Both the position numbers and the translations under genes were made by a program. From Deltaproteobacteria bacterium (lineage in GTDB: Bacteria; Desulfobacterota; Desulfarculia; Adiutricales; Adiutricaceae): DNA of 5,544 nt. The notes beneath the pieces were generated by a model that ran no database searches, was not told the DNA's origin, and saw only the letters and a list, made by a program, of their open reading frames with translations. Within the stretch, counting starts at the first letter, position 1; each line of letters opens with the position of its first letter. Location: the NCBI GenBank assembly GCA_031288745.1, contig JAITQT010000283.1:1-5544 (forward strand), given 5' to 3'. Of this stretch, positions 1 to 5,544 are shown piece by piece.

Positions 1-2
1 AG

Positions 3-152
3 GCAACTAGAAGCCCCAATGGTCGTAGCCGTTGTGAAAGGACTTTGATAATCATCAGTTCCTGCGCCCTCCAGGGGAGAAGCGCCTTTAAATTTATCAA
101 AGCCGCTATCATGACCTTACTGCGGCGAAGGGGAGTATCCCTCTCTGATTAA
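3..152 (+). pseudogene. IS66-family transposase, C-terminal fragment (cut by window edge)
   Basis: An open frame enters from the left edge and gives 49 residues before a TAA at 150-152. It carries the pattern R-S-x-N-G near its start, then E-R-x-L, then C-x-L-Q-G-R-S-x-F-x-F-I, and ends in a basic segment. From memory this matches the C-terminal end of IS66-family DDE transposases, where a glycine-rich turn and an E-R-x-L helix are followed by a C-x-x-Q-G-R segment. The other two plus frames are broken by stops in the same stretch. The catalytic DDE residues would lie to the left of the window, so I cannot tell whether the gene is intact or decayed; it is typed here as a fragment. It converges on the signalling operon. 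No homology search was possible, and another DDE family remains possible. Confidence 0.6.
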
Positions 153-253
153 AAGAAGACAAACACAAAGAAGAAACGGACGGCTAAAACCTCGCTAAGC
201 CCTCTAGAGTCGTCGAAGCCAAATGGTTTAGATGACGGGGCACAAACATATTA

Positions 254-271
254 TAAGCCTTAAAAGGCTTA
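254..271 (+). repeat. Perfect 8-bp hairpin in the IS tail
   Basis: TAAGCCTT and AAGGCTTA form a perfect inverted repeat around a two-base centre. A second pair, ATGACG at 232-237 and CGTCAT at 275-280, brackets it, so the stretch could fold as a two-tier stem. It lies about 100 bp after the transposase stop. There is no T-run directly behind it, so it is not a standard terminator; a folded subterminal structure of the element is possible. An 8-bp repeat with such a short loop could arise by chance about once in a window of this size. Confidence 0.35.
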
Positions 272-355
272 ATTCGTCATAGCCAGCCCGAAGGGTAGTA
301 GTGAAGGTTAGTTACAGCTCTCCCGTCGAATGTATGGATGAAAGTAGGTCTCATG

Positions 356-375
356 CAGGTTTTGTGAAAGGTTAC
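356..375 (+). repeat. Possible right terminal repeat of the IS66-like element
   Basis: The segment ends in GTGAAAGGTTAC. Read from the other strand it begins GTAACC, which resembles the GTAA-starting terminal inverted repeats known for IS66-family elements. It lies on the expected side, 223 bp after the transposase stop. The matching left repeat and the 8-bp target duplication lie outside the window, so the end position is an inference. Confidence 0.35.
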
Positions 376-411
376 TAAAAATAAGGGCCAATAAGAACGA
401 TAATTTAATAC

Positions 412-444
412 CTAGGTAACCGTTTACCAGGTTTTTTTACCTAG
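412..444 (-). terminator. Weak candidate terminator hairpin for the operon
   Basis: CTAGGTAA (412-419) and TTACCTAG (437-444) are perfect inverted repeats around a 17-base loop. An alternative inner pairing, GGTAA (415-419) with TTACC (424-428), would exclude the larger stem. On the minus strand it lies about 150 bases beyond the HD-GYP stop and is followed by AT-rich sequence but not a real T-run. It is the best hairpin seen downstream of the operon; termination here is unproven and Rho-dependent termination is an alternative. Confidence 0.25.
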
Positions 445-595
445 CTTTGACTGAAGTTAGCTTTCAAACTATAATATATTTAATTTGACCATATAGGAAA
501 CTAAAGGTATAGAATAAGAGGCTAAACTAATAATAGAAGTTGAGAACAGATACGTCAAGAGTCTTTCAATATTAGTATAACTAAAAATATAATTG

Positions 596-1675
596 TTATT
601 GTTTATCTAAGGCTATCTTTTCAAATTTATGAGCAATTTTAATAAATATATCTACTAGCTGAGGGTCAAAGTGGGTCCCTCGACCGGCCACGATGATTTG
701 GCTCGCTTGGCTCGGTGGCAGGGGTTGCTTATAAGGCCGGGTGGAGATTAAGGCGTCGTACACGTCGGCTATGGCCATTAGCCTTCCTTGAATGGGAATT
801 TGCTCGCCTTTAAGGTTATTGGGGTAACCACTACCGTCCCATTTTTCGTGATGGGCACCGGCGAAGATGGCGGCGTGGGTTAAAAAGGTCTTTTCGTTCG
901 TTTTTTTCTTAATACTTTCGATAGCCTCAACCCCGTGTTGGACGTGGGTTTTTATGATCTCAAATTCATCCTCAGTCAATGGGCCAGGCTTATTTAGAAT
1001 AGCGTCGCTAATGGCGATTTTGCCCACGTCATGGAGTTGAGCCGATTGAATGAGGAGCTTTTTAGTCCTATGGCTGATGGCTGAAAGGCCAATTTTTTCT
1101 TCAAGCATTTGATCGATTAAGACTTCGATATATTTTTGAGTGCGGCTAACGTGTCCGCCAGTTAAATTATCCCTAAATTCAACTATCTCGGCCATAGTGT
1201 TTAGGATGGCGTCTTGAAGGTTAACCACCTGATCCGTCTTAAGTTCGACCATCAGTTCTAAGTTATAAGTGTAGTTTTCTAGCTCTCGGCGCTGCTCTAT
1301 CATTAACAAGTGATTGGCGATTCGACTAAGTAATAACTGGGCTGACATCGGTTTAGTTACGTAGTCGATGGCCCCTAAGCTTAAACCCTTGACCTCGCTA
1401 TTTTCATCGGTCCTAGAGGTTAAAAAGATTACAGGGATATCGCGCCAGCGCTTATCGCCTTTTAAGACGGCTAAAGTGGTAAAGCCGTCCATTTCCGGCA
1501 TCATGACGTCTAGTAAGATTAAGGCGGGGCTGACCCGCTCTAAGGCTTTAAAGAGTTTAGTAGCCGAGGGGATTGGATAGACTTCATAATAATCCTTGAG
1601 CATGGTTCGGCCGGCGGCCAAACAAGTTAGATTGTCATCTACGAAAAAGATTTTTTTTCGGCTTTTGTTATTCAT
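596..1675 (-). CDS. Response regulator with HD-GYP cyclic-di-GMP phosphodiesterase domain
   Basis: This 359-residue cytoplasmic protein joins a CheY-like receiver to an HD-GYP domain, which in this family hydrolyses cyclic-di-GMP. The receiver (about 7-122) has acidic residues D13 and D14, phosphoacceptor D56 in L-L-D-V-M-M-P, T86 and K108 before a proline. A probable coiled coil (about 125-158) links it to the output domain (about 160-350). There the metal-ligand pattern is complete: H175 in G-G-H, H215-D216 in the H-D-V-G-K motif, H244, H275-H276, and D304 in A-D-V-Y-D-A-L. The GYP loop reads D-G-S-G-Y-P (280-285), and R313-P-Y-K follows as in active members. Nothing key is missing, so an active enzyme is likely. 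The ATG has a GAGG ribosome site 8 bases upstream. It starts 29 bp after the hybrid kinase, whose HPt domain is its likely phosphodonor. Whether phosphorylation raises or lowers activity is not visible. Confidence 0.95.
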   Translation of the reverse strand: MNNKSRKKIFFVDDNLTCLAAGRTMLKDYYEVYPIPSATKLFKALERVSPALILLDVMMPEMDGFTTLAVLKGDKRWRDIPVIFLTSRTDENSEVKGLSLGAIDYVTKPMSAQLLLSRIANHLLMIEQRRELENYTYNLELMVELKTDQVVNLQDAILNTMAEIVEFRDNLTGGHVSRTQKYIEVLIDQMLEEKIGLSAISHRTKKLLIQSAQLHDVGKIAISDAILNKPGPLTEDEFEIIKTHVQHGVEAIESIKKKTNEKTFLTHAAIFAGAHHEKWDGSGYPNNLKGEQIPIQGRLMAIADVYDALISTRPYKQPLPPSQASQIIVAGRGTHFDPQLVDIFIKIAHKFEKIALDKQ

Positions 1676-1683
1676 CAGCGAGG

Positions 1684-1687
1684 CCTC
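1684..1687 (-). promoter_or_regulatory. Ribosome binding site of the HD-GYP gene
   Basis: GAGG on the minus strand lies 8 bases before the ATG at 1673-1675 and supports that start. It sits inside two overlapping palindromes, CGAGGCCTCG (1679-1688) and CCTCGAGG (1684-1691), in the 29-bp gap after the kinase stop codon. Neither has room for a normal hairpin loop. Confidence 0.6.
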
Positions 1688-1704
1688 GAGGAGAAAATTA
1701 GGCG

Positions 1705-4575
1705 CTATGGTTTGGGGGAGGGCTTGGTTATTTCGGAGAGGCGATTGATTACTTGATCAAAATTAAGTTGAGCGATCATATCCTTAAGCCAATCGGTTAA
1801 ATCCGGTTCTTTAGAATAAGAGTAGATTTCTAGTTCGGCCACCGCTTGATCCACCCCGTCCATGTCGTAGGCCGAGCAAGCCTGGCAGAGCTTGGTTAAG
1901 ACTATAGGGTCGGGCTTTTCCTTAACTTGCTTTTGAGCCTGATCATCGGATAAATCTAGTAAAACAGATAATTGTTTAGCTAAAGATTGTAAATTAGATA
2001 AAAAAGATTCGTTTTTATTTTTTATATATTCAAGATCCCTTTCTTGAGCTTTCTTTTCTAGTTCAAAGGCCATTTGACCTAGGCTATAGGCCCCTACCCC
2101 AAAACTAGTGCTTTTGACGCCGTGAACGGCTATGTGATAGCTCTTAAGAGTTTGGTCGTCTGGGGTTTGAAGTTGGTCTAAAAGTATATTAACGCTTTGA
2201 ACGTAAGATTTAAGGACATTACGATAAGTTTTTTGATTGCCGCTAAAGCGTTTAAGGCCTTCTCGGAGTTCAAAGCCTTCGATGGGCCGAGCTAGAGATA
2301 AGGAGAGGAGATCATTAGTCTCCAAAGTTTCTTTTTTTGGTTTATCGCTAGTTTCGCTTAGTGAAGAAACAAACAAGCGTGGCTCTGGGTAGCTTTCCAT
2401 TAAATCTTGGCAATACTTTTTTTCCCTCTCCTTATCGGCCACAAACTGTTTAAGGACCATCTCAATGCGCCTTAATTCGATGGGTTTAGAGAGAAAGGCC
2501 TGAAAGCCGTTATCGAGGAACATTTTTTCGTTACCCACGATGGCGTTGGCTGTAAGGGCTATAATGGGCACGTTTTTAGCGTAATCAGAATTGATTTCCC
2601 TAATTTTTTTTACCGCTTCCAGGCCGTCCATGATGGGCATCATGTGGTCCATAAAAATAGCGTCATATTCGACCTTAGCCGCTTTAATTAGCTCTATGGC
2701 CTCCCGGCCGCTAGTGACGCAGTCAACTTTTAGCCCGTAAGGCTCTAACATACCCTTAGCTACGTCTAGATTAACTTCTACGTCGTCGACCACCAAAACT
2801 CGGGCGTAAGGCAGCTGGATAAAGTTCATAGGCCCAGAGTGGCGATGGTCTTGGAGGTTAAAATCAAAGTTTTCCAAACTTTCCAAAACTTTTTGACTAA
2901 TAGGGGGCGAGGTTACAAATTTTTGCTTAAGTTCAACTGTAAAGATAGTACCCTGGCCGTAATGACTTTCAACGTCAATGTGCCCATCCATTAATTCCAC
3001 TAGCCTCTTAGTGATGGCTAAGCCTAGGCCCGTGCCCTCGATTTGACGGTTGCTTTTGGTATCGACTTGGCTATAGAGAGAAAATAACTTAGCTAAATCA
3101 GACGGTTTTATGCCTATGCCAGTATCGGCGACCTTTATGGTTAGCCAGACGTCATCGCCTTCGATGCGGCCGGAAACGTAAAAGTCAACCCGGCCCATGG
3201 TAGTATATTTAAAGGCGTTGCTCAGTAAGTTATTACAAATTTGCTTAAGGCGAAGCTCGTCGCCAAAAAGGCGGCTGGGTAAATTTTTATCAATTTCTAA
3301 GCCAAAATCTATGGGTTTATCGACGATTCTGATGAGATTAACCGAGATTGCATCATTAATAAGGCTAGCCATATCGTATTCGACGGGGATGAGTTCGAAT
3401 CGGCCGGATTCGACTTTAGAGATGTCAAGCAGATCGTTGACTATGTTTAATAAGATTAAACCTGAGGAGTGTATCTTTTTAAGACTAGTTTCTAAGTCTC
3501 TCTGGCTTCTAAGCCCGGAGATTAATAACTCGGAGAAGCCGATAATGGCGTTTAGAGGGGTGCGCATCTCGTGGCTCATATTGGCTAAGAAGTTAGTCTT
3601 GGCCGCCGAGGAACTCTGGGCTTCTAAGCTTAATTCCGAGAGGTGCTCGTTTTGTCGATTGATGGTTTCAAATTGTTTGTTAACAAAGTTTGAGCCCGCA
3701 AAAGCGGCGGCCGTGCCGATGACCATAAAAATAAGAGTCATGGTTAGTAAGCCCTTATCTAGTCGAACGGCCGGGCTTTCGGCTAAAGGCGCGGCTGCGC
3801 AAAGGGCCCAGCCGATTTTGGAAGCTGAGATCGGTCCGTAGACGGCGATACGCTCGACCCCTTCGAGAGTATAGCGGCCCACGCCTTTATCACCAGAGAC
3901 GGCCGTTTGAAAGAAGGCGGCTTGAGTTAATTGCTCTTTAGAGGGGGAAGAGATGGTGGAGGGGTTATAGCGTCCTTCTATCATCCAATTGCGCCGGTTA
4001 GAGATCATAACCCCTTCTTCGTCGAGGGTATACAAAGAGCCGCTATCCCATATTTGGTATTTTAAAAGGATTTGGGAAAAGTGATCAGAGCGTAAGCTCG
4101 CAGTTAAAATATAGTCGCCAAAAGAGCAGCTAACTAAAAAAATCAAGTGATATTTTGGGTCGGCAATGGTCGTGGTAACAATGCTTTCGTTTTTAGGCCT
4201 ATTTTGGTAGTAACGCTTTAAATCGTTGATATGATCGCCAGTGGGTGCCCCTTGGTTAATAATCATGCGTTCTTGTTCGTAAATGGAAAAGGAGAGAAAT
4301 TTATGGTTGTTTAAAAGCTCTTCCTTGAGGATAGTCTCCCACGTAAATCTCGGGGCTGAGTTAAGGCGCTGGGCGGTCGATTCGGTCTGGGCTTTGAGAA
4401 AATTTATCTCGTTAGAGACAAGATTATCAGCAATATCGCGCATGACGGCCATGTCTTTAATCACGGTCTGTTCGATGCCGCTGCGGATAAAATAAAGCCC
4501 GGCCATGGCTATGGTGATAACCACAACGTATAAAATAGCCACTATGATCAAGAAAATCTTAATTTTTAGAGACAT
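1705..4575 (-). CDS. Membrane hybrid sensor histidine kinase (dCache-HisKA-HATPase-REC-HPt)
   Basis: This 956-residue inner-membrane protein should sense an extracellular ligand, autophosphorylate, and pass phosphate through its own receiver and HPt domains. A first membrane segment (about 7-30) and a second (about 275-297) enclose a 240-residue extracytoplasmic region resembling dCache sensors, with the second lobe around 180-262. No HAMP or PAS is evident; a short helix leads straight into HisKA with its H-box at 333-340 (phospho-His H335, followed by E-M-R-T-P). HATPase_c follows with the N-box N449 to N453, G1 box D484-T-G-I-G, F498 and G2 box G514-T-G-L-G. The receiver (about 591-712) has D597, D598, phosphoacceptor D643, T675 and K697. 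The HPt domain (about 770-875) has H818 and K821 in H-G-V-K-S. A further helical segment (about 887-950) has no name I know. The start has GAGAG 6 bases upstream. Its likely target is the HD-GYP regulator encoded directly downstream. The ligand is unknown. Confidence 0.95.
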   Translation of the reverse strand: MSLKIKIFLIIVAILYVVVITIAMAGLYFIRSGIEQTVIKDMAVMRDIADNLVSNEINFLKAQTESTAQRLNSAPRFTWETILKEELLNNHKFLSFSIYEQERMIINQGAPTGDHINDLKRYYQNRPKNESIVTTTIADPKYHLIFLVSCSFGDYILTASLRSDHFSQILLKYQIWDSGSLYTLDEEGVMISNRRNWMIEGRYNPSTISSPSKEQLTQAAFFQTAVSGDKGVGRYTLEGVERIAVYGPISASKIGWALCAAAPLAESPAVRLDKGLLTMTLIFMVIGTAAAFAGSNFVNKQFETINRQNEHLSELSLEAQSSSAAKTNFLANMSHEMRTPLNAIIGFSELLISGLRSQRDLETSLKKIHSSGLILLNIVNDLLDISKVESGRFELIPVEYDMASLINDAISVNLIRIVDKPIDFGLEIDKNLPSRLFGDELRLKQICNNLLSNAFKYTTMGRVDFYVSGRIEGDDVWLTIKVADTGIGIKPSDLAKLFSLYSQVDTKSNRQIEGTGLGLAITKRLVELMDGHIDVESHYGQGTIFTVELKQKFVTSPPISQKVLESLENFDFNLQDHRHSGPMNFIQLPYARVLVVDDVEVNLDVAKGMLEPYGLKVDCVTSGREAIELIKAAKVEYDAIFMDHMMPIMDGLEAVKKIREINSDYAKNVPIIALTANAIVGNEKMFLDNGFQAFLSKPIELRRIEMVLKQFVADKEREKKYCQDLMESYPEPRLFVSSLSETSDKPKKETLETNDLLSLSLARPIEGFELREGLKRFSGNQKTYRNVLKSYVQSVNILLDQLQTPDDQTLKSYHIAVHGVKSTSFGVGAYSLGQMAFELEKKAQERDLEYIKNKNESFLSNLQSLAKQLSVLLDLSDDQAQKQVKEKPDPIVLTKLCQACSAYDMDGVDQAVAELEIYSYSKEPDLTDWLKDMIAQLNFDQVINRLSEITKPSPKP

Positions 4576-4581
4576 AGTCGG

Positions 4582-4586
4582 CTCTC
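4582..4586 (-). promoter_or_regulatory. Ribosome binding site of the hybrid kinase
   Basis: GAGAG on the minus strand lies 6 bases before the ATG at 4573-4575. It is a modest match to the anti-16S sequence, but the spacing is right, and the protein from this ATG begins with a few charged residues directly before the first membrane segment, as expected. Confidence 0.5.
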
Positions 4587-4621
4587 GATTGGTAGATTTT
4601 CAACCTAAAAATTTTAAAAGT

Positions 4622-4636
4622 CGGCCTTTTTGGCCG
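4622..4636 (-). promoter_or_regulatory. GC-clamped hairpin in the kinase leader (possible attenuator)
   Basis: CGGCC and GGCCG pair perfectly around five A residues (minus strand), about 46 bases before the kinase ATG. On the minus strand the stem is followed by ACTTTTAAAATTTTT, a broken T-rich run. This resembles an intrinsic terminator placed in a 5' leader, which could either end upstream transcription or attenuate the operon. Only a 5-bp stem is visible, extended by a G-T pair. Confidence 0.35.
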
Positions 4637-4709
4637 GGCCTGGGTTAAGATTTTTTATTTCAGAAAACAGCTCTGAGGAAAAAAAATACGAACATTAGTT
4701 TGTTTTTTT

Positions 4710-4737
4710 AGTTTAGCAAAATCAGCCGTAGAATCAA
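4710..4737 (-). promoter_or_regulatory. Weak sigma-70-like promoter candidate for the operon
   Basis: On the minus strand TTGATT (4732-4737) and TAAACT (4710-4715) are separated by 16 bases; each matches the consensus hexamer at 4 of 6 positions. Transcription from here would give a leader of about 125-130 bases containing the hairpin at 4622-4636. In such AT-rich sequence many similar pairs exist, so this is only a candidate. Confidence 0.2.
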
Positions 4738-4985
4738 GCCGAGCTTTTAAGCAAGCTTGCAAAGCCCAAAAGCCTCAGTTTAAGATAACGCGGAAAATAA
4801 TAAAAAAAGAGAACCCTGGCCTTTAGGATTTTAAGATTTATAACTTGTCCCAGGCCTAACCCTTTTAGCCTGATAGCTCAGAGGCCTTAGATTTAATATT
4901 AAAGTTTTATTAAGTAATTAATAGAAAATTAGTTCTAAAAAATTAAACGTCTTTGTTATTTTAAACTTTTTTAAGGTTACTCTCA

Positions 4986-4998
4986 AGGCCTTTGGCCT
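4986..4998. repeat. AGGCC-TTT-GGCCT hairpin
   Basis: A perfect 5-bp GC-rich stem with a three-base loop sits in an AT-rich background. On the plus strand a run of T begins about 20 bases later (after CTGGCTA), too far away for a typical terminator. It has the same GGCC core as the leader hairpin at 4622-4636. Confidence 0.35.
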
Positions 4999-5061
4999 AA
5001 GACTATTGATCTGGCTATTTTTTTTTAAATAAGGCGACTAAATCTCTTTGGCCGGCCCCTT

Positions 5062-5084
5062 GAGGCTTTAATCTTTTTAGCCTC
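5062..5084. repeat. GAGGCT / AGCCTC inverted repeat
   Basis: A perfect 6-bp stem encloses an 11-base loop rich in T on the plus strand. It lies just after the GGCCGGCC palindrome at 5050-5057. No role can be assigned. Confidence 0.3.
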
Positions 5085-5460
5085 CAAAAGTCTCTCTTTA
5101 AGATTTGACTAGAGACAGGGCGAAAGCGTCAAAAATTTTAGGCTGTGCATTATGTGACCTAGGTTGCCTTAGCCAGTGGGGGAGCCACCGACTCACCTCG
5201 AGGAGAAATCTGCTTGAAATGTTCGCTTACTTGATAAGAGCACAGCTCAAATGTCCTATAATACGCCTTAGAGTGAGATAATTTTTACCTTAGCAAGTAG
5301 AGCATTTAATGAAATTGAGGGAGGGGCAAAAACCTACTCATGAACTCAAAGCGGCGCGGAGGCAAAAGAGACTCTATTAGGTTAAACGAGGCCCCGTAAA
5401 CGATTACTTTTTTTGTGACAAGCTCAATCCCTAATCCTAGGCCGCGCTAATTCTGATGGG

Positions 5461-5544
5461 CTAAGATGGTTTGTCTTTCAAACTTTCTTGGGATAGAATA
5501 TTAAATCTAACATCGAGATAAGCCTCAGGCGCGGCCTCGGCCGC
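5461..5544 (-). CDS. Possible C-terminal end of an upstream gene (partial)
   Basis: On the minus strand the frame entering from the right edge runs 27 codons to a TAG at 5461-5463. It encodes an Ala/Glu/Pro-rich start (A-A-E-A-A-P-E-A) followed by a mixed hydrophobic and charged tail ending K-D-K-P-S. The composition and GC-rich beginning look like real coding sequence, and the change to AT-richer sequence without open frames occurs near the stop. The other minus frames close sooner (one after 22 codons, with an Arg/Pro-rich start) or at once. The product cannot be identified from 27 residues, and a chance open frame of this length is not excluded. Confidence 0.35.
   Translation of the reverse strand, partial: AAEAAPEAYLDVRFNILSQESLKDKPS

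Larger units (their letters stand above)
153..595. other. Gene-free stretch between the convergent transposase and HD-GYP gene
   Basis: All frames are broken by frequent stops and I see no RNA gene. The left part (153-375) is of mixed composition with a short hairpin at 254-271 and looks like the tail of the insertion sequence. The right part (376-595) is strongly AT-rich, has a weak inverted repeat at 412-444, and serves as the 3' side of the minus-strand operon. No classic hairpin plus T-run terminator sits directly after the HD-GYP stop codon. Confidence 0.6.
4576..5460. other. Long AT-rich spacer upstream of the kinase, no gene seen
   Basis: No frame on either strand gives a convincing protein, and I recognise no tRNA, rRNA, riboswitch or other RNA family. 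The stretch from about 4889 to 4976 is nearly all A and T and includes a 12-bp palindrome TTTAATATTAAA (4892-4903). Against this background sit several GC-clamped inverted repeats: GCAAGCTTGC (4751-4760), AGGCC-TTT-GGCCT (4986-4998), GGCCGGCC (5050-5057) and GAGGCT with AGCCTC (5062-5084). The part from 5100 to 5460 is less AT-rich and may be decayed coding sequence, but I could not match it to any family. Confidence 0.6.

Noticed and set aside
1368..1580. Open frame on the plus strand, 70 codons
   Set aside because: It lies wholly inside the receiver-coding part of the HD-GYP gene on the opposite strand and has no recognisable domain; it is a shadow frame.
3197..3841. Open frame on the plus strand, 214 codons
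   Set aside because: It is antisense to the HisKA and membrane region of the kinase, has low-complexity Leu/Ser/Arg-rich composition, and matches no family; the kinase frame clearly explains the sequence.
4283..4495. Open frame on the plus strand, 70 codons
   Set aside because: It is antisense to the sensor region of the kinase and has no supporting motif.
1684..5208. 13-base direct repeat CCTCGAGGAGAAA at 1684-1696 and 5196-5208
   Set aside because: In a window of this length a 13-base match on either strand has a sizeable chance of arising at random (roughly one in two by a simple estimate), and the two contexts differ.
5221..5230. GTTCGCTTAC, whose complement starts GTAAGCG like IS66 terminal repeats
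   Set aside because: No partner repeat or transposase sequence is visible nearby, and it differs from the candidate end at 356-375; ten bases are too few to call an element end.
5142..5246. GCTGTGC and GCACAGC as a closing stem of a structured RNA
   Set aside because: A 7-bp stem across about 90 bases is expected by chance several times per kilobase, and no consistent inner folding or known RNA signature was found.
5201..5283. AGGAG followed by an ATG at 5219 and a 20-codon plus-strand frame
   Set aside because: The spacing of 13 bases is long, the peptide is short and has no feature that suggests a real product.

Overview
The window holds one intact two-gene signalling operon on the minus strand, flanked by two stretches with little or no coding content. 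Upstream (3' part of the operon strand's leader side, 4576-5460) is an AT-rich spacer of nearly 0.9 kb, preceded at the right edge by what may be the last 27 codons of another minus-strand gene. Then come a large membrane-bound hybrid histidine kinase (1705-4575) and, 29 bp behind it, a response regulator with an HD-GYP output domain (596-1675). At the left edge, convergent on the plus strand, is the C-terminal end of an IS66-like transposase (3-152), followed by a gene-free tail that probably contains the right end of that element (about 375).

The two genes read as a complete phosphorelay encoded in cis. The kinase has an extracytoplasmic dCache-like sensor between two membrane segments, then HisKA (His335), HATPase_c, a receiver (Asp643) and an HPt domain (His818). 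The partner has a CheY-like receiver (Asp56) and an HD-GYP cyclic-di-GMP phosphodiesterase domain whose metal-ligand motifs are all visible. The expected phosphate path is His335 > Asp643 > His818 > Asp56, linking an extracellular small-molecule signal to breakdown of cyclic-di-GMP. This pathway is inferred from domain content and adjacency; the ligand cannot be read from the sequence.

The organism is a Gram-negative-type bacterium of moderate-to-low GC content with low coding density in this region and an insertion-sequence remnant. The style of the kinase (dCache, HisKA, REC, HPt plus an extra C-terminal helical segment) fits anaerobic lineages such as Desulfobacterota (the old Deltaproteobacteria), spirochaetes or clostridia. 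A host-associated or gut deltaproteobacterium would fit the long gene-poor spacers, but this is a guess from style and not from a marker gene.

I did not find a clearly new biological system. The points most worth checking are the cis-encoded phosphorelay, the unnamed helical domain after HPt, the cluster of GGCC-based inverted repeats in the upstream spacer (including a hairpin in the kinase leader), and the IS66 end with its structured 220-bp tail.
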